Assembly: GCF_003173615.1 (NCBI RefSeq)
Contig: NZ_QGNA01000009.1
Location: 62,001-126,000, forward strand
DNA: 64,000 bases
Reading direction: 5' to 3'
Source of the DNA: Falsiroseomonas bella
GTDB lineage: Bacteria > Pseudomonadota > Alphaproteobacteria > Acetobacterales > Acetobacteraceae
Positions 32,358-42,631 of the stretch are shown here, piece after piece; the first letter of the stretch is position 1; each line of letters begins with the position of its first letter. Position numbers and translations under genes: made by a program. Below the pieces are notes generated by a model. It saw only the letters and a program-made list of their open reading frames with translations, did no database searches and was not told the DNA's origin.

Positions 32358-33072
32358 CGCCGCCGCGCTGCTGGAGGTCGAGGGCGTCGTCGGCGGCTAT
32401 GGCGCGGCGGACGAGATCCTGAAGGGCATCACCGTCGCGCTCGCGCCCGCGCGCATGGCCGCGATCGTCGGGCCGAACGGGGCGGGCAAGTCCACGCTGC
32501 TGAAGGCCATCGCCGGGATCCTCAAGCCCAAGGCCGGAAGCATCCGCCTGCAGGGCAGGGCGCTGACCGGCCTGCCGCCTCGGTCCATCGCCGCCCAGGG
32601 CGTGGCCTTCGTGCCCCAGGAGGCGAACATCTTCGCCAGCCTCACGGTGCGCGAGAACCTGGAGATGGGCGGCTATCTCGAGCCCCGCGCCGTGGTGCGC
32701 GAGCGGACGGAGGCGCTGATGCAGCGCTTCCCCGTTCTGGCCGAGAAACGCCGCCGCGCGGCGCGCACCCTCTCGGGCGGGCAGCGGCAGATCCTCGCCA
32801 TGGCGATGGCGCTGATGGTGCAGCCGAAGCTGCTGCTGCTGGACGAGCCCTCCGCCGGGCTGTCGCCCAAGGCCGCGGAATTCCTGTTCGATTCCATCGC
32901 CGCCATCCACGCCGAGGGCACCGCGATCCTGATGGTCGAGCAGAACGCGCTGGAGGCGCTTTCCATCGCCGAGGAGGGGATTGTGCTGGTGGATGGGCGC
33001 GTCGCGCGCACCGGCCAGGCCCAGGCGCTGGCCGCCGACCCCGAGGTGCGCCGCCTGTTCCTCGGCGGCTAG
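32350..33072 (+). CDS. livF: Branched-chain amino-acid-type ABC transporter ATP-binding protein LivF
   Basis: 240 residues. Walker A GPNGAGKST, Q-loop QEANIF, signature LSGGQRQ and Walker B LLLLDEPSAGLSP, with MVEQNALEAL at the switch region typical of LivF. It pairs with LivG to power the LivHM permeases. ATG overlaps the livG stop by 8 bases; the substrate-binding protein follows 35 bases later. Confidence 0.93.
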   Translation: MPDAAALLEVEGVVGGYGAADEILKGITVALAPARMAAIVGPNGAGKSTLLKAIAGILKPKAGSIRLQGRALTGLPPRSIAAQGVAFVPQEANIFASLTVRENLEMGGYLEPRAVVRERTEALMQRFPVLAEKRRRAARTLSGGQRQILAMAMALMVQPKLLLLDEPSAGLSPKAAEFLFDSIAAIHAEGTAILMVEQNALEALSIAEEGIVLVDGRVARTGQAQALAADPEVRRLFLGG

Positions 33073-33107
33073 AGCGTGGCTACTGTGAACGACAGGGAGA
33101 TGACAGC

Positions 33108-34340
33108 ATGACCAAGTTCCGCATCGGCCGCCGCGCGGCCCTGCGTCGCGCCGCAGGCGCGCTCTACGCGACGAGCGCCGCCGGCGCCGTCTCGAGCTTC
33201 GCCATCGGCGGCAAGGCCTTCTCGCAAGGCGCGCCGATCGTGTTCGGCGCGCTGCCGCCGCTGACCGGCGCCGGCGGTCCCTATGGCCCCGCCATGCTGC
33301 GCGCCATCCAGGCGGTGGTGGAGGAAGCCAACGCCGCGGGCGGCATTCGCGGCCGGCAGATCCGCGTGGTGGCGGAGGACGACCAGACCAACCCCGATGC
33401 CGGCGTGCGCGGCGCGCGCAAGCTGATCGACGTGGACCGCGTCTCCGCCATGATGGGCACCTGGGCGAGCTCGGTGACGACCGCGGTCGCGCCGCTCTGC
33501 TGGGAGAACCGCGTGCCGCTGTTCACGGTCTCGGGCGCGGATTCCATCACGCTGCTGCCGCACCAGGGCTTCATCTTCCGCACCCAGCCCAACAGCAAGC
33601 TGCAGATCGAGACCGGCGCCGACTTCCTGCTGCGCCAGGGCGCGCGGCGCATCTTCCACCTGGCGGCGCAGTCGCCCTTCGCGCAGTCCAGCCAGGACGT
33701 GCTGGTTGCGAAATTCCGCGCCGCGGGCGGCGAGGTGGTGGGCTACACCGTCTATGAGCGCGAGAAGACCGCCTTCCGCTCCGAGGTGGACGCGATCATG
33801 CGCGCGCGCGCCGACACGGTGTTCCTCAACGGCTACCTGCCCGACGTGACGATCCTGCTGCGCGAGCTGTTCCGCGCCGGCTTCGACGGCCGCCGCTTCG
33901 CGCCCGCCTATGCGATCAACCAGAACCTGCTCAACAGCCTGCCGCATGAGGTGACGAACGGCGCCATGACCTGGCAGCCGAGCCCCGACGTGGACAGTGG
34001 CGCCTTCAAGCGGCTGGAGCGGCTGTTCGGCAACACGGCCGTGGACCCCTATTCGGCGCAGACCAACGACCACGCGGCGCTGGCGATCCTCGCAGCCGCC
34101 GCGGCCGGCGATGCCGGCGGCGTCGCGATCCGCGACAACGTCCGCCGCATCAGCCAGGGCGACGGCGAGAAGGTGGACAACGTGACGGACGGGCTGCGCG
34201 CGCTCGCGGCCGGCCGGGCGATCAACTACGAAGGCTCCTCCGGCCCCGTGGAGTTCGACGAGCGCGGCGACATCCGCGGCACCAAGTTCCGCTACGAGCG
34301 CGCCGCGGGCGGCCGCTTCGAGCTGGTCGAGCTGCGTTGA
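33108..34340 (+). CDS. Periplasmic substrate-binding protein of the liv-type ABC transporter
   Basis: 410 residues, LivJ/type I periplasmic binding fold. It begins with an Arg-rich signal (GRRAALRRAAGALYATSAAG) ending at AFSQ, Tat-like but without a full twin-arginine consensus. The ligand-binding fold starts with IVFGALPPLTGAGGPYG, then VVAEDDQTNPDAGV. Transporters of this family carry branched-chain amino acids, amides, urea or aromatic acids, and the ligand cannot be fixed here. It sits in the middle of the operon, between the ATPases and the permeases. Confidence 0.9.
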   Translation: MTKFRIGRRAALRRAAGALYATSAAGAVSSFAIGGKAFSQGAPIVFGALPPLTGAGGPYGPAMLRAIQAVVEEANAAGGIRGRQIRVVAEDDQTNPDAGVRGARKLIDVDRVSAMMGTWASSVTTAVAPLCWENRVPLFTVSGADSITLLPHQGFIFRTQPNSKLQIETGADFLLRQGARRIFHLAAQSPFAQSSQDVLVAKFRAAGGEVVGYTVYEREKTAFRSEVDAIMRARADTVFLNGYLPDVTILLRELFRAGFDGRRFAPAYAINQNLLNSLPHEVTNGAMTWQPSPDVDSGAFKRLERLFGNTAVDPYSAQTNDHAALAILAAAAAGDAGGVAIRDNVRRISQGDGEKVDNVTDGLRALAAGRAINYEGSSGPVEFDERGDIRGTKFRYERAAGGRFELVELR

Positions 34341-34374
34341 TCCGCGTGTCAGGCGCCGTACCGAGTCCGGCGCG

Positions 34375-35246
34375 ATGATCCAGGACTGGCGCGACATCGC
34401 CCAGATCCTGCTGAACGGGCTGATGACGGGCAGCATGCTGATGCTGCCCGCCATCGGCTTCACCACCATCTTCGCCGTGCTGCGCTATCCGAACTTCGCG
34501 GTCGCGGCCTATGCCACGGTGGGCGCCTTCGCGGGCTGGGTCGCCAACACGCAATGGGGCCTGCCGGCCGGGCTCGCGCTGGTCGCGGCCTTCCTCGTCG
34601 CCGGCGCCGTCGGGCTGCTGGCGGAGGAGGCGGCGCTGAAGCCGCTGCGCCCCTCCGGCCCGCTGACGGTCGCCATCGCCTCGGTCGCGCTGACCCTGCT
34701 GATCGAGAACATACTGCGCTTCTTCTTCGGCAACGAGCTGCGCGGCTACGACCTGCCGATCCTGCGCGACTGGCGCTTCGACGGCATCCGCATCGGGCCG
34801 CAGCAGGTGCAGAATACGCTCTATGCCTGCGCCGCCGCGGGCGCGCTCTTCGCGGTGCTGGCCTTCACGCGGCTCGGCCGCGCGATGCGCGCGGTGGCGG
34901 ACAACCCGCAGCTCGCCGACATCAAGGGGGTGGATCCCGACCGCATCGCGCGCGTCGCGGTGTTCATCGGCGCGGGGCTGGCGGGCTTCGGGGGAATGCT
35001 GCTCGGCCTCGACACTTCGATCGACCCGCTGACCGGCTTCCGCGTGATCCTCTCGGTCTTCGCGGCCGCCGTGGTGGGCGGGCTCGGCTCGATCCCCGGC
35101 GCCGCGCTCGGTGCGCTGGTGGTGGGCATCGGGGAGGAGATGGCCGGCGTGCTGCTGGAGCCCGCCTACCGCACCGTCACCGCCTTCCTCGCCATCCTGC
35201 TTGTGCTGTCCATTCGCCCGCAGGGGCTGCTCGGGCGCGCCGCCTG

Positions 35247-35247
<1 letters not shown>
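34375..35247 (+). CDS. livH: ABC transporter permease LivH
   Basis: 290 residues with about eight hydrophobic helices. The BPD_transp_2 fold is marked by GFTTIFAVLRYPNFA at the start, MRAVADNPQLADIKGVD (the ATPase-contact loop) and VVGGLGSIPGAALGALVVG. It forms the membrane channel with LivM and overlaps it by TGATG. Confidence 0.93.
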
Positions 35248-36157
<910 letters not shown>

Positions 36158-36161
<4 letters not shown>

Positions 36162-36652
36162 CCGATCCCGTTCCGCACCTGTCCGCCGTCGCCGCCGCCG
36201 CGGCGCAGCCCGGCCAGCCGGATCCGCTGTTCCGCGCGCTGGACGCGGCCTTCGCCGCGACGCTCGGCCACCGGCTGTTCACCATCCTGGTGATCCATCC
36301 CGGTGTGAAGGAAAGCCAGCGCTACTACACCAACATGCCGGAGGCCTATCCGATCGGCGGCCGCAAGCCGATCACCGACAGCTGGTGGTTCCAGAAGGTG
36401 GTGACCGGCGGCCAGCCCTGGATCGGCAAGGACTACGCCGACGTGCAGGCCGCCTTCTACGACCATGAGCTGATCCGCAGCCTGGGCTGCGAGAGCGCGC
36501 TCAACATCCCGGTGCGCTGGAACGGCACCACGCTCGGCACGCTGAACCTGCTGGACGCGGCGGGCCACTACGACGAATCGCAACTGCCGCTCGCGCAGGT
36601 CTTCGCCGGCCTGGCGGTCACCGGGATGTTGCAGGTGATCGCGAAGCGGTAA
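36158..36652 (+). CDS. GAF-domain protein
   Basis: 164 residues, cytoplasmic, formed almost entirely by one GAF domain (about 25-160). Motifs: HRLFTILVIHPG, the WWFQKVVTGGQPWIGKDYADVQAAFYDHELIRSLG-type core (read near 82-115) and LNIPVRWNGTTLGTLNLLD. There is no attached output domain. GAF domains bind small ligands, so it may sense or bind the transported solute. ATG overlaps the livM stop (ATGA), so it is translated with the transporter. The function is inference. Confidence 0.82.
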
Positions 36653-36669
36653 GGGAGCACGAACTCTTG

Positions 36670-36787
36670 CGGCCCGGCGTATTTCGGCCGGGCCGAGGCC
36701 GCGAATGCGGCCCGCCGCTTATGCGGCGAAGCCAAGGCCCGGAGGGCCGCCGGCGCTTGAGGTGCCTTTCCGCGTCAGCGGAAAGGC
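36670..36787. repeat. Cluster of hairpins between convergent operons
   Basis: Four perfect inverted repeats lie side by side: CGGCCCGGC/GCCGGGCCG (36670-36678, 36687-36695), GGCCGC/GCGGCC (36697-36702, 36707-36712), GCCGC/GCGGC (36714-36718, 36723-36727) and GCCTTTCCGC/GCGGAAAGGC (36764-36773, 36778-36787). They fill the space between the GAF gene (plus) and a GST gene (minus) and probably act as a two-way transcription end or mRNA-stabilising element. Confidence 0.7.
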
Positions 36788-36800
36788 GCGCCAGACAGAC

Positions 36801-37448
36801 TCACGCCGGCTCCTTGTTCCGCTCCTCCATCATGCGCTGGAAGGCCGGGCGGGCCTGGCATGCGGCGAGCCACGTCTTGACGTTCGGCGCCGCCTCGAAC
36901 AGCTGCGGCGCGGGCTGGGCGTAGCGCATCACCTCGGCCAGGTTGAGGTCCGCCACGGTGAAGCGCCCGCCCACCAGGAAGCCATCCTTCGCCAGCGCCG
37001 CGTCCAGCACGGCGAAAGGCGCCTTCAGCGCGGCGACGGCGGCGGCGAGTTTCGCCGCGTCGCGCTCGGCCGGCGGCTTGCCGATGCTGTTGTAGAGCAC
37101 CTCGATCGTGTGCGGCTCGGCCTCGGTCATCGCCCAGATCGTCCAGGCGGTCATCTGCGCATCCTCGGCCAGGTCCTTCGGCGCCAGCGCGCCGCCGGCC
37201 TTCTTCGCCATGTAGAGGTTGATCGCCAGCGATTCCGCCAGGACGAGATCGCCATCCTTCATCGCGGGAATGCGGCCGTTCGGATTGATGCGCAGGAATT
37301 CCGGCGAGCGCGTGTTGAGCGCCACGCCCGATCCCTCCGCGCGGCCGGCCTGGATCACCGGCACATGCTCGAAGGGCATGCCGAGCTCATGGGCGAGCCA
37401 GACATTGCGCGAGGCGCGGGAGCGCAGCACGCCGTAGATGGTCAGCAT
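36801..37448 (-). CDS. Glutathione S-transferase family protein (copy 1)
   Basis: 215 residues. N-terminal thioredoxin-like domain (LTIYGVLRSRASRNVWLAHE; NGRIPAMKDGDLVLAESLAI with the cis-Pro and glutathione Glu-Ser pair). The C-terminal helical domain ends in WLAACQARPAFQRMM. It is clearly paralogous to the gene just upstream (37475-38131) and only 26 bases from it. It has a clear Shine-Dalgarno (GGAAAGAGA) before ATG 37448. The electrophile substrate is unknown. Confidence 0.9.
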   Translation of the reverse strand: MLTIYGVLRSRASRNVWLAHELGMPFEHVPVIQAGRAEGSGVALNTRSPEFLRINPNGRIPAMKDGDLVLAESLAINLYMAKKAGGALAPKDLAEDAQMTAWTIWAMTEAEPHTIEVLYNSIGKPPAERDAAKLAAAVAALKAPFAVLDAALAKDGFLVGGRFTVADLNLAEVMRYAQPAPQLFEAAPNVKTWLAACQARPAFQRMMEERNKEPA

Positions 37449-37474
37449 TTCTCTTTCCTTCCGTTGAAGGGGTT

Positions 37475-38131
37475 CTACAGGGCCGGCTCGGCGTCGCGCC
37501 GCGCCAGGATGGTGCGATAGGCCGGCCGCGCCTGGCAGGCGGCGAGCCACGCCTTCAGATGCGGCGCGCCCTCGAACGCCTCCGGCGCGGGCTGCGCGTA
37601 GCGGACGGTCTCGGCCAGCGCGATGTCGGCCACGGTGAAGCGTCCGCCGACCGGATGGCCCTGCGCCAGCACCTGCTCCAGCACGGCGAAGGGGCGGCGC
37701 AGTGCGGCGATGGCATCCACGACCTTCGCCTCGCTGCGCTGATCGGGCGGAAGCTGCACGCGGTTCATCAGGATGGCATGGCTGCGCGGCTCGATCTCGG
37801 TGGCGGCGAACAGCGTCCATTGCGCGATCCGCGCCGCCTCCGCGGGATCGGCGGCGCCGATGGGCCCGCCGTGCCGCTGCGCGAGGAACAGGTTGATCGC
37901 CAGCGATTCCGCCAGCACCACGCCATCCTCCTCCAGCACCGGGATGGAGCCGGCCGGGTTCAGCGCCAGGAAATCCGCGGAGCGCGTGTTGAACGGCGCA
38001 TCCGGCGCCGCCGGATCGGCCAGGCGAAACGCCTGCATCACCGGCACCAGCCGATACGCCAGCCCCATCTCCTCCAGCGCCCAGATGCAGCGCAGCGCGC
38101 GGGAGCGATGCACGCCATACAGCGTGATCAC
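37475..38131 (-). CDS. Glutathione S-transferase family protein (copy 2)
   Basis: 218 residues, same architecture as copy 1: LYGVHRSRALRCIWALEE, GSIPVLEEDGVVLAESLAINL and a C-terminal WLAACQARPAYRTIL. The shared blocks indicate tandem duplication followed by divergence. ATG overlaps the stop of the M24 peptidase gene, so peptidase and both GSTs are read as one minus-strand operon. Confidence 0.9.
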   Translation of the reverse strand: MITLYGVHRSRALRCIWALEEMGLAYRLVPVMQAFRLADPAAPDAPFNTRSADFLALNPAGSIPVLEEDGVVLAESLAINLFLAQRHGGPIGAADPAEAARIAQWTLFAATEIEPRSHAILMNRVQLPPDQRSEAKVVDAIAALRRPFAVLEQVLAQGHPVGGRFTVADIALAETVRYAQPAPEAFEGAPHLKAWLAACQARPAYRTILARRDAEPAL

Positions 38132-39351
38132 GCGCGCCCCTCCAGTCCGAAGGGATCGTCCACGGAGCGTGCGGGCGGCGTCAGCCAGTCGGCGCCGCGT
38201 TCGGTGATGACGATGTGGTCCTCCAGCCGGATGCCGAACTCGCCATAGATCGCGATGGTCGGCTCGATGCTGCCGGTGTTGCCGACGGCGAGCGGCTGCT
38301 GGTTGCCGCCGACGAAATAGGGCGCCTCGTGCACGTCCATCCCGATGCCGTGGCCGGTGCGGTGCGGCAGGCCGGGCACCTTGTAGCCCGGCCCCATGCC
38401 GGCCTTCACCACCTCGCCCCGGCAGGCATCATCGATGGCGGCGCAGGGCGCGCCGGGCTTCGCGGCGGCGAAGCCGGCGGCCTGGGCGCGCTTCGCCAGG
38501 TTCCAGATCTCGCGCTGGCGCGGCGTCGGCGTGCCGAAGACGTAGCTGCGCGTGATGTCCGAGACATAGCCATGCAGCGGCGCGCCGACATCGATCAGCA
38601 CCACGTCGCCCTCGGCCAGCGTCTGCGGATAGGGCACGCCATGCGGATAGGCGGTGGGCTCGCCGAACAGCACGATGGAGAAGGCGGGGCCGCTATCGAA
38701 GCCTGCGCGGCGATGCGCGGCGGCGAGGAACTCCCCGACCTCCGTCGTCGTCACCCCGGGCTGCAGGGCGCGCGCGGCGGCAGCGTGGATCTGCAGCGTC
38801 ATGCCCATCGCCTGGCGCAGGATCGCGACCTCCTGCTCCGTCTTGCGTTCGCGCAGGTGGCTGGTGACGGGGCCGGAGGCGACGAAGCGGTGGTTCGGCA
38901 GCGCGCCGCGCATGCCCTCCGCCACGAAGACGCGGGCCATGTCGTCCAGCGCGACGGTGCCGCCGGCGACATCGGCCTCGCGCAGCATCTCGGTGAAGAG
39001 CGCGTAGGGATCTTCGTCCTCCTCCCAGCCGCGCACATCGCCGGGCAGCAGCAGCATGGTGCGCAGCCGCTCCACCTCGAAGGCGGGGCAGAGATAGGAG
39101 AGGGGGCCCTGCGCCGGTAGGATGGCGCCGACCGGGCGCTCGCTCTGGCCATGCTTCAGGCCGGTCAGCCAAGCGAGGTTCGTGGTGCCGTCCAGCCAGA
39201 GCGCGGCGATGCCGAGTTCGCGCATGCGTGCCTGCGCCCGCTCCACGCGGCGCGCATGCTCCTCCACGCCGATCGGCGGCACGGCGTCCCGCTGGTTGCG
39301 GATGCCCGCGAGTTCCGTGGCGAAGTCAGACCCGCCCACGCCCACCGTCAT
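38128..39351 (-). CDS. M24-family metallopeptidase (Xaa-Pro aminopeptidase/creatinase-like)
   Basis: 407 residues. Creatinase-type N-terminal domain (about 25-160) and a pita-bread C-terminal domain. The metal-ligand motifs are VVLIDVGAPLHGYVSDITRS (two Asp), HRTGHGIGMDVHEAP (His), the Glu in SIEPTIAIYG and the Glu in IRLEDHIVIT. Probable dipeptidase or Xaa-Pro peptidase; creatinase-like amidohydrolysis cannot be excluded. ATG 39351 is preferred over upstream starts in low-complexity sequence. Confidence 0.9.
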   Translation of the reverse strand: MTVGVGGSDFATELAGIRNQRDAVPPIGVEEHARRVERAQARMRELGIAALWLDGTTNLAWLTGLKHGQSERPVGAILPAQGPLSYLCPAFEVERLRTMLLLPGDVRGWEEDEDPYALFTEMLREADVAGGTVALDDMARVFVAEGMRGALPNHRFVASGPVTSHLRERKTEQEVAILRQAMGMTLQIHAAAARALQPGVTTTEVGEFLAAAHRRAGFDSGPAFSIVLFGEPTAYPHGVPYPQTLAEGDVVLIDVGAPLHGYVSDITRSYVFGTPTPRQREIWNLAKRAQAAGFAAAKPGAPCAAIDDACRGEVVKAGMGPGYKVPGLPHRTGHGIGMDVHEAPYFVGGNQQPLAVGNTGSIEPTIAIYGEFGIRLEDHIVITERGADWLTPPARSVDDPFGLEGRA

Positions 39352-39403
39352 GCCTGCGATCCCTCTCCCCGGTCCCCTTCCATGCCACGTTCCGCGCCCG
39401 GCG

Positions 39404-40279
39404 TCAGCGGCGCCGCCCCTCGCTGAGCGCAAGGTAGATGCCCGCCGAGACCACGATGGCCGCGCCGGCCCAGGTGACCGTGTCCGGCCAGAGGCCGGTG
39501 ACGATCACGCCCATGATCGTGGCGCCGATGATCTGCCAGTAGTGGAAGGGCGAGATCACCGCGGCCGGCGCATAGCTCATCGCCCGCGCGACGCAGTAAT
39601 GCCCCGCCGCGCCGAAGGCGCCGACCGAGAGCATGGCGATCGCATCGCCCAGGCTCTGGGGCGTCACCCAGAAGAAGGGCGCGGCGAGGGAGAGCACCAC
39701 CGCGCCGAGCAGCGCGCTGTAGAGCGCCGAGGTGTCCGCCCGGTCATGCGGCGCCACCATGCGCGTCAGCACCTGGTAGAAGGCGAAGGCGCAGGCACTG
39801 CCCAGCACCAGCAGCGAGGCCCACTGGAATTCCGGGCTGCCCGGGCGGATCACCACCAGCACGCCCGAGAAGGCGACGAGCACGGCGATCATGCGGCCGA
39901 GCCGCGGCCGCTCGCCCAGGATCGGCCAGGCCAGCAGCGCGACGATGAAGGGCGAGATGAAGCCGATCGCCGTCGCCTTCACCAGCGGGATGGACGCCAG
40001 CGCGGTGAAGTGGAAGCCGGTGGAGATCAGCTGCATCAGCGATCTGCCGAGCTGCGCCGCCGGCCGCCGCGTGGCGAAGACGCGCAAGCCGGCGGACGGC
40101 AGCATGATCGCCAGCATCACCACCAGATGCCCGGTGATGCGCGCCCAGACGATCTGCTCCGACGGGTAGCGCGGCGACAGCCACTGCACGAGGCCGGTCA
40201 TCACCGGCAGCAGCGACGCCGCAAGCACCATGAAGCCGATGCCGAGCAGGACGCGCGGCTCGCGCGGCGTTGCGCTCAT
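39404..40279 (-). CDS. EamA/DMT-family transporter
   Basis: 291 residues with about ten hydrophobic helices in two EamA repeats (e.g. GIGFMVLAASLLPVMTGLVQ and SLLVLGSACAFAFYQVLTRM). Inner-membrane exporter or permease of small metabolites; the substrate is not predictable. It lies alone between the M24 peptidase and uup genes on the same strand. Confidence 0.88.
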   Translation of the reverse strand: MSATPREPRVLLGIGFMVLAASLLPVMTGLVQWLSPRYPSEQIVWARITGHLVVMLAIMLPSAGLRVFATRRPAAQLGRSLMQLISTGFHFTALASIPLVKATAIGFISPFIVALLAWPILGERPRLGRMIAVLVAFSGVLVVIRPGSPEFQWASLLVLGSACAFAFYQVLTRMVAPHDRADTSALYSALLGAVVLSLAAPFFWVTPQSLGDAIAMLSVGAFGAAGHYCVARAMSYAPAAVISPFHYWQIIGATIMGVIVTGLWPDTVTWAGAAIVVSAGIYLALSEGRRR

Positions 40280-40288
40280 GCGCGAAGC

Positions 40289-42103
40289 CTAGCCTTCCAG
40301 TTCCTCGCGCAACAGTTCCAGGCGCAGCCATTCCTCCTCGGCGGCCTCGCGCTCCGCCTGCTTCTTGCCGAGCAGGCTGCTGCGCGCGGCGAAGCCGGCG
40401 GCGTCGCGGGCATAGAGCCCGGGATCGGCAAGCTGCGCCTGCAGGGCGGCGATCTCGCGTTCCAGCTGGGCGATGCGCGCTGGCAGCGTCTCCAGCGCAT
40501 GCCGATCCTTGAAGGATATCTTTTGTTTCGTTGCGGGGCGTGCCGCTTCTTCGGTGGCGCGGGTCTCCGACTCCCGGCGCGGGACGTCCGAGACCTTGGC
40601 CTGCACGCCGCGGCCGCGCTGCGCGACCATGTCGGCATAGCCGCCCGCATAATCCTGCCAGCGCCCATCGCCCTCCCAGGCGATGACGTTGGTCGCGACA
40701 CGATCAAGAAAATCGCGGTCGTGGCTGACGACGATGACCGTGCCCTGGTAATCTGACAGCAGCTCCTGCAACAGGTCGAGCGTCTCGAGGTCGAGGTCGT
40801 TGGTCGGCTCGTCCAGCACCAGCAGGTTGGAAGGCTGTGCCAGCGCGCGCGCCAGCATGAGCCTGCCGCGTTCCCCGCCCGAGAGCATGCCAACCGGCGT
40901 CCGGGCCTGCTCGGCAACGAACAGGAACTCCTTCATGTAGCCGACGACGTGCTTCGCCTCGCCGCCGACGCGGATCTGGTCGCCGCGGCCGCCGGTCAGC
41001 GCATCGGCAAGTGTCATGTCGGGATCGAGGCCGGCGCGCATCTGGTCCAGCGTGACCATCTGGAGATTGGTGCCGAGCCGCACCTCGCCCTCGTCGGGCG
41101 GCAGCGCGCCGGTCAGCATGCGCAGCAGCGTCGTCTTGCCCGCGCCGTTCGGCCCGACGATGCCGACGCGGTCGCCCCGCAGGATGCGCGTGGAGAATTT
41201 TTCAACCACTGGCGGCGCATCGCCGAAACGCTTGGAGATGTTGTCCGCGGCGATCACCAGCGTGCCGGAGCCGTCCGCCTCCGTCGCGGCCATGCGCACC
41301 GTGCCGACGGCGGCGACGCGTTCCTTGCGCCGCTTGCGCAGCTCCTGCAGGCCGGCCAGGCGCTTCACGTTGCGCTTGCGCCGAGCGGTCACGCCGTAGC
41401 GCAGCCAATGCTCCTCCCGCACGATCTTTCGGGCCAGCTTGTGGGCCTCTGCTTCTTCTTCTTCCAGCACGCGGTCGCGCCACGCCTCGAAGCCGGAAAA
41501 GCCCTCCTCCAGGCGTCGCGTCGTGCCGCGGTCCAGCCAGACCATCGCGCGCGAGAGGCGTTCCAGGAACCGGCGGTCATGGCTGATCAGCACCAGCGCG
41601 CCGCGCAGCTGCAGAAGCTCGGATTCAAGCCATTCGATCGCGGGCAGGTCGAGATGGTTGGTCGGCTCGTCCAGCAGCAGGATGTCCGGCCGCGGCGCCA
41701 GCACGCGGGCCAGCGCCGCCCGCCGCGCCTCGCCGCCGGAAAGTCGCGCCGGCGCTTCCTCCCCGGTCAGGCCGAGGCCCTCCAGCAAAACCCGCGCGCG
41801 ATGCGGATCGTCGCCGGGCGCTAGGCCGGCCTCCACATAGGCGCCGGTCGTCGCGAAGCCGGCCAGGTCGGGCTCCTGCGGCAGGTAGCGCAGCGTGGCG
41901 CCGGGCTGCAGGAAGCGCGTGCCGCCATCGGCCTCGATCATGCCGGCGGCGACCTTCAGCAGCGTGGACTTGCCCGACCCGTTGCGCCCGACGAGCGCCA
42001 CGCGCTCCCCGGCGCCCACCATCAGCTCCGCCCCGTCCAGCAGCCAGGAGGAACCGAGGCGCAGGCGGATGTCACGCAGATGGAGCAGCGGCGGCGGGGG
42101 CAT
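40289..42103 (-). CDS. uup: ABC-F ATPase, Uup type
   Basis: 604 residues with two ABC domains and no membrane segments. First Walker A GRNGSGKST and signature LSGGEARR with LDEPTNHLDLP; second Walker A GPNGAGKTT and signature LSGGERGR with LDEPTNDLDLE. An Arg/Lys-rich linker (ARRKRNVKRLAGLQELRKRR) joins the domains, and a C-terminal coiled coil (about 525-604) is typical of Uup. ABC-F proteins act on ribosomes, and Uup also affects transposon excision and branched DNA. ATG 42103 is chosen; the upstream GTG 42139 adds no conserved sequence. Confidence 0.93.
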   Translation of the reverse strand: MPPPPLLHLRDIRLRLGSSWLLDGAELMVGAGERVALVGRNGSGKSTLLKVAAGMIEADGGTRFLQPGATLRYLPQEPDLAGFATTGAYVEAGLAPGDDPHRARVLLEGLGLTGEEAPARLSGGEARRAALARVLAPRPDILLLDEPTNHLDLPAIEWLESELLQLRGALVLISHDRRFLERLSRAMVWLDRGTTRRLEEGFSGFEAWRDRVLEEEEAEAHKLARKIVREEHWLRYGVTARRKRNVKRLAGLQELRKRRKERVAAVGTVRMAATEADGSGTLVIAADNISKRFGDAPPVVEKFSTRILRGDRVGIVGPNGAGKTTLLRMLTGALPPDEGEVRLGTNLQMVTLDQMRAGLDPDMTLADALTGGRGDQIRVGGEAKHVVGYMKEFLFVAEQARTPVGMLSGGERGRLMLARALAQPSNLLVLDEPTNDLDLETLDLLQELLSDYQGTVIVVSHDRDFLDRVATNVIAWEGDGRWQDYAGGYADMVAQRGRGVQAKVSDVPRRESETRATEEAARPATKQKISFKDRHALETLPARIAQLEREIAALQAQLADPGLYARDAAGFAARSSLLGKKQAEREAAEEEWLRLELLREELEG

Positions 42104-42163
42104 CCGCCGGGGAATGGAGAGGCGCGGCCCCCGCGTCAACCGGCGGGGCCGCGCTGCCGGGTC

Positions 42164-42367
42164 TCAGGCCCGCAACGCCTCCGCCCCGCCGGCGTCGCGG
42201 CGCAGCTTCTCGAGCTTGCGGTCCGGGTCGCGGCCGGCCCTCAGGCAGTCTTCCGCCGTCGCGCCCCGGATCGGCTGCTGGTTCCGGCGCAGCGCCTCGA
42301 TCCCCGCGCGCGGGGCGCGGCGGCGGCTGGCCTTGCCGACGCACCGTTCCATGTCCCGTCCGTCCAT
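42164..42367 (-). CDS. Small basic hypothetical protein
   Basis: 67 residues, Arg-rich (RRRAPRAGIEALRRNQ, RDPDRKLEKLRRDAG), no recognised domain. It is supported mainly by a good ribosome-binding site (GAGGAG, 7 bases before ATG 42367) and by filling the space before uup. It could be a nucleic-acid-binding peptide or a spurious frame. Confidence 0.4.
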   Translation of the reverse strand: MDGRDMERCVGKASRRRAPRAGIEALRRNQQPIRGATAEDCLRAGRDPDRKLEKLRRDAGGAEALRA

Positions 42368-42631
42368 GCCATGTCTCCTCTCGTTGTGCGGCCGCGGCGC
42401 GGCCTTTCTTCTTCAATGGGAAGGCGGGGCGCGTGCCGCAACTCAACCGCGCTTGATTGCGCCACCGTGCCGTGCACAGCTTCCGGCCCTGGCCAAGGAT
42501 GCGGGAAATGACGCGCGCGCCCGACCCCGCGATGACCGACGGCGCCGGGGGACGACGACCGCCCGCGCGTCACCGTGTCCTGCACGCGGCGCGGGCATGA
42601 TTCGTCCTGCCCCCAACGGCATCGCGCGCCG

